52,452 nt of DNA from Winogradskyella sp. (GTDB taxonomy: Bacteria; Bacteroidota; Bacteroidia; Flavobacteriales; Flavobacteriaceae), in assembly GCF_013042245.1 (NCBI RefSeq), contig NZ_JABDQL010000082.1, positions 1-52,452 of the forward strand, written 5' to 3'. Positions 52,170-52,452 of the stretch are shown here, one piece after another; position 1 is the first letter of the stretch; every line of letters begins with the position of its first letter. Position numbers and translations under genes: made by a program. Under the pieces are notes generated by a model. The model was not told the DNA's origin and did no database searches. It worked only from the letters and a program-made list of their open reading frames with translations.

Positions 52170-52452
52170 ATGAAAGATAACTTTACGCACTGCAAAAAAT
52201 TAGCAACAATAGGTTTTAAAATGCTAATCACACTCACTGTGATTTCTAATTTTAATGTATTACAAGCAAGTAATATTAAGATTACAAATGTTGTAGAGGA
52301 AGCTCAAAAGGTTACTCTAATAAATACCCTTAATAAACCATCTTCTGTTTTTGTAGAAGCAAGTTTACCAGAGGCACAACTCTTAACACAGGCGGTAGTA
52401 AAAGATACCCAAACCTTACACCTGTTTTCTCATGGTAAGCCAGGTGCCTTAT
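52170..52452 (+). CDS. Exported DUF4347 domain protein, N-terminal part
   Basis: The open frame starts at the ATG at 52170 and runs off the window after 94 codons. Residues 1-35 form a signal peptide (FKMLITLTVISNFNVLQAS). Later, SSVFVEASLPEAQLLTQA and TLHLFSHGKPGAL match the core of DUF4347, which heads many large bacterial surface adhesins and cadherin-type proteins. The domain looks shortened between those two motifs. The rest lies outside, so size and sorting signal are unknown. Confidence 0.72.
   Translation, partial: MKDNFTHCKKLATIGFKMLITLTVISNFNVLQASNIKITNVVEEAQKVTLINTLNKPSSVFVEASLPEAQLLTQAVVKDTQTLHLFSHGKPGAL

Overview
The window reads as chromosomal DNA of a marine-type member of the Flavobacteriaceae (Bacteroidota). 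The evidence is low G+C, Bacteroidota-type promoters (TTG, 17-19 bp, TAnnTTTG), no Shine-Dalgarno dependence, several TTG starts, a Bat (MoxR/VWA/TPR) operon, type IX secretion (T9SS) cargo next to a PorP/SprF gene, a fused aminolipid acyltransferase, and families typical of the group (DUF4199, DUF4286, HTTM, CHU_C). Most of the window is dense, ordinary core genome.

Layout. 1-1.1 kb: the terminator of an upstream gene and an aldo/keto reductase. 1.3-10.5 kb: an eight-gene plus-strand cluster, moxR, DUF58, a BatD-like/unknown membrane protein, batA, batB, batC, batD and batE. 10.6-13.1 kb: a SulP transporter and beta-carbonic anhydrase pair, probably for bicarbonate handling. 13.2-17.7 kb: cvpA, pheS, gpsA, small conserved proteins, and a duplicated-domain lipoprotein with a sigma-54-like promoter. 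17.9-23.5 kb (minus): a TlpA-like thiol protein, an EamA transporter and mfd. 23.5-29.7 kb: a TerB-like protein, fbp, GNAT, aspartokinase, the OlsF-like acyltransferase and a carboxypeptidase-regulatory-like protein. 29.8-41.8 kb (mostly minus): TM2, VOC, DUF1801, DUF4199, a 2-hydroxyacid dehydrogenase, cupin, mgtE, rsmA, DUF4286, a TPR lipid-free secreted protein, serS, HTTM and ribF. 42-48 kb: a 1662-residue secreted metalloprotease with three P-domains and three thrombospondin type-3 blocks, followed by its probable PorP/SprF partner. 48-50.6 kb: pth, rplY/ctc, prs and tRNA-Leu(CAA).

50.6-52.45 kb differs. Just past the tRNA-Leu and its terminator lie a doubly truncated serine-recombinase tail, a stop- and frameshift-riddled CusA-type RND efflux fragment, about 0.5 kb without a recognisable gene, and the start of a secreted DUF4347 protein that runs off the window. 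This looks like the decayed edge of a mobile island inserted near a tRNA gene.

I found no clearly new multi-gene system. The observations most worth a second look are the cupin gene whose conserved-looking frame begins at an ATT codon, the sigma-54-like promoter before the duplicated lipoprotein, the symmetric hairpin just before the metalloprotease start, the unknown C-terminal domain of the extra Bat-operon protein, and the tRNA-Leu-adjacent debris.
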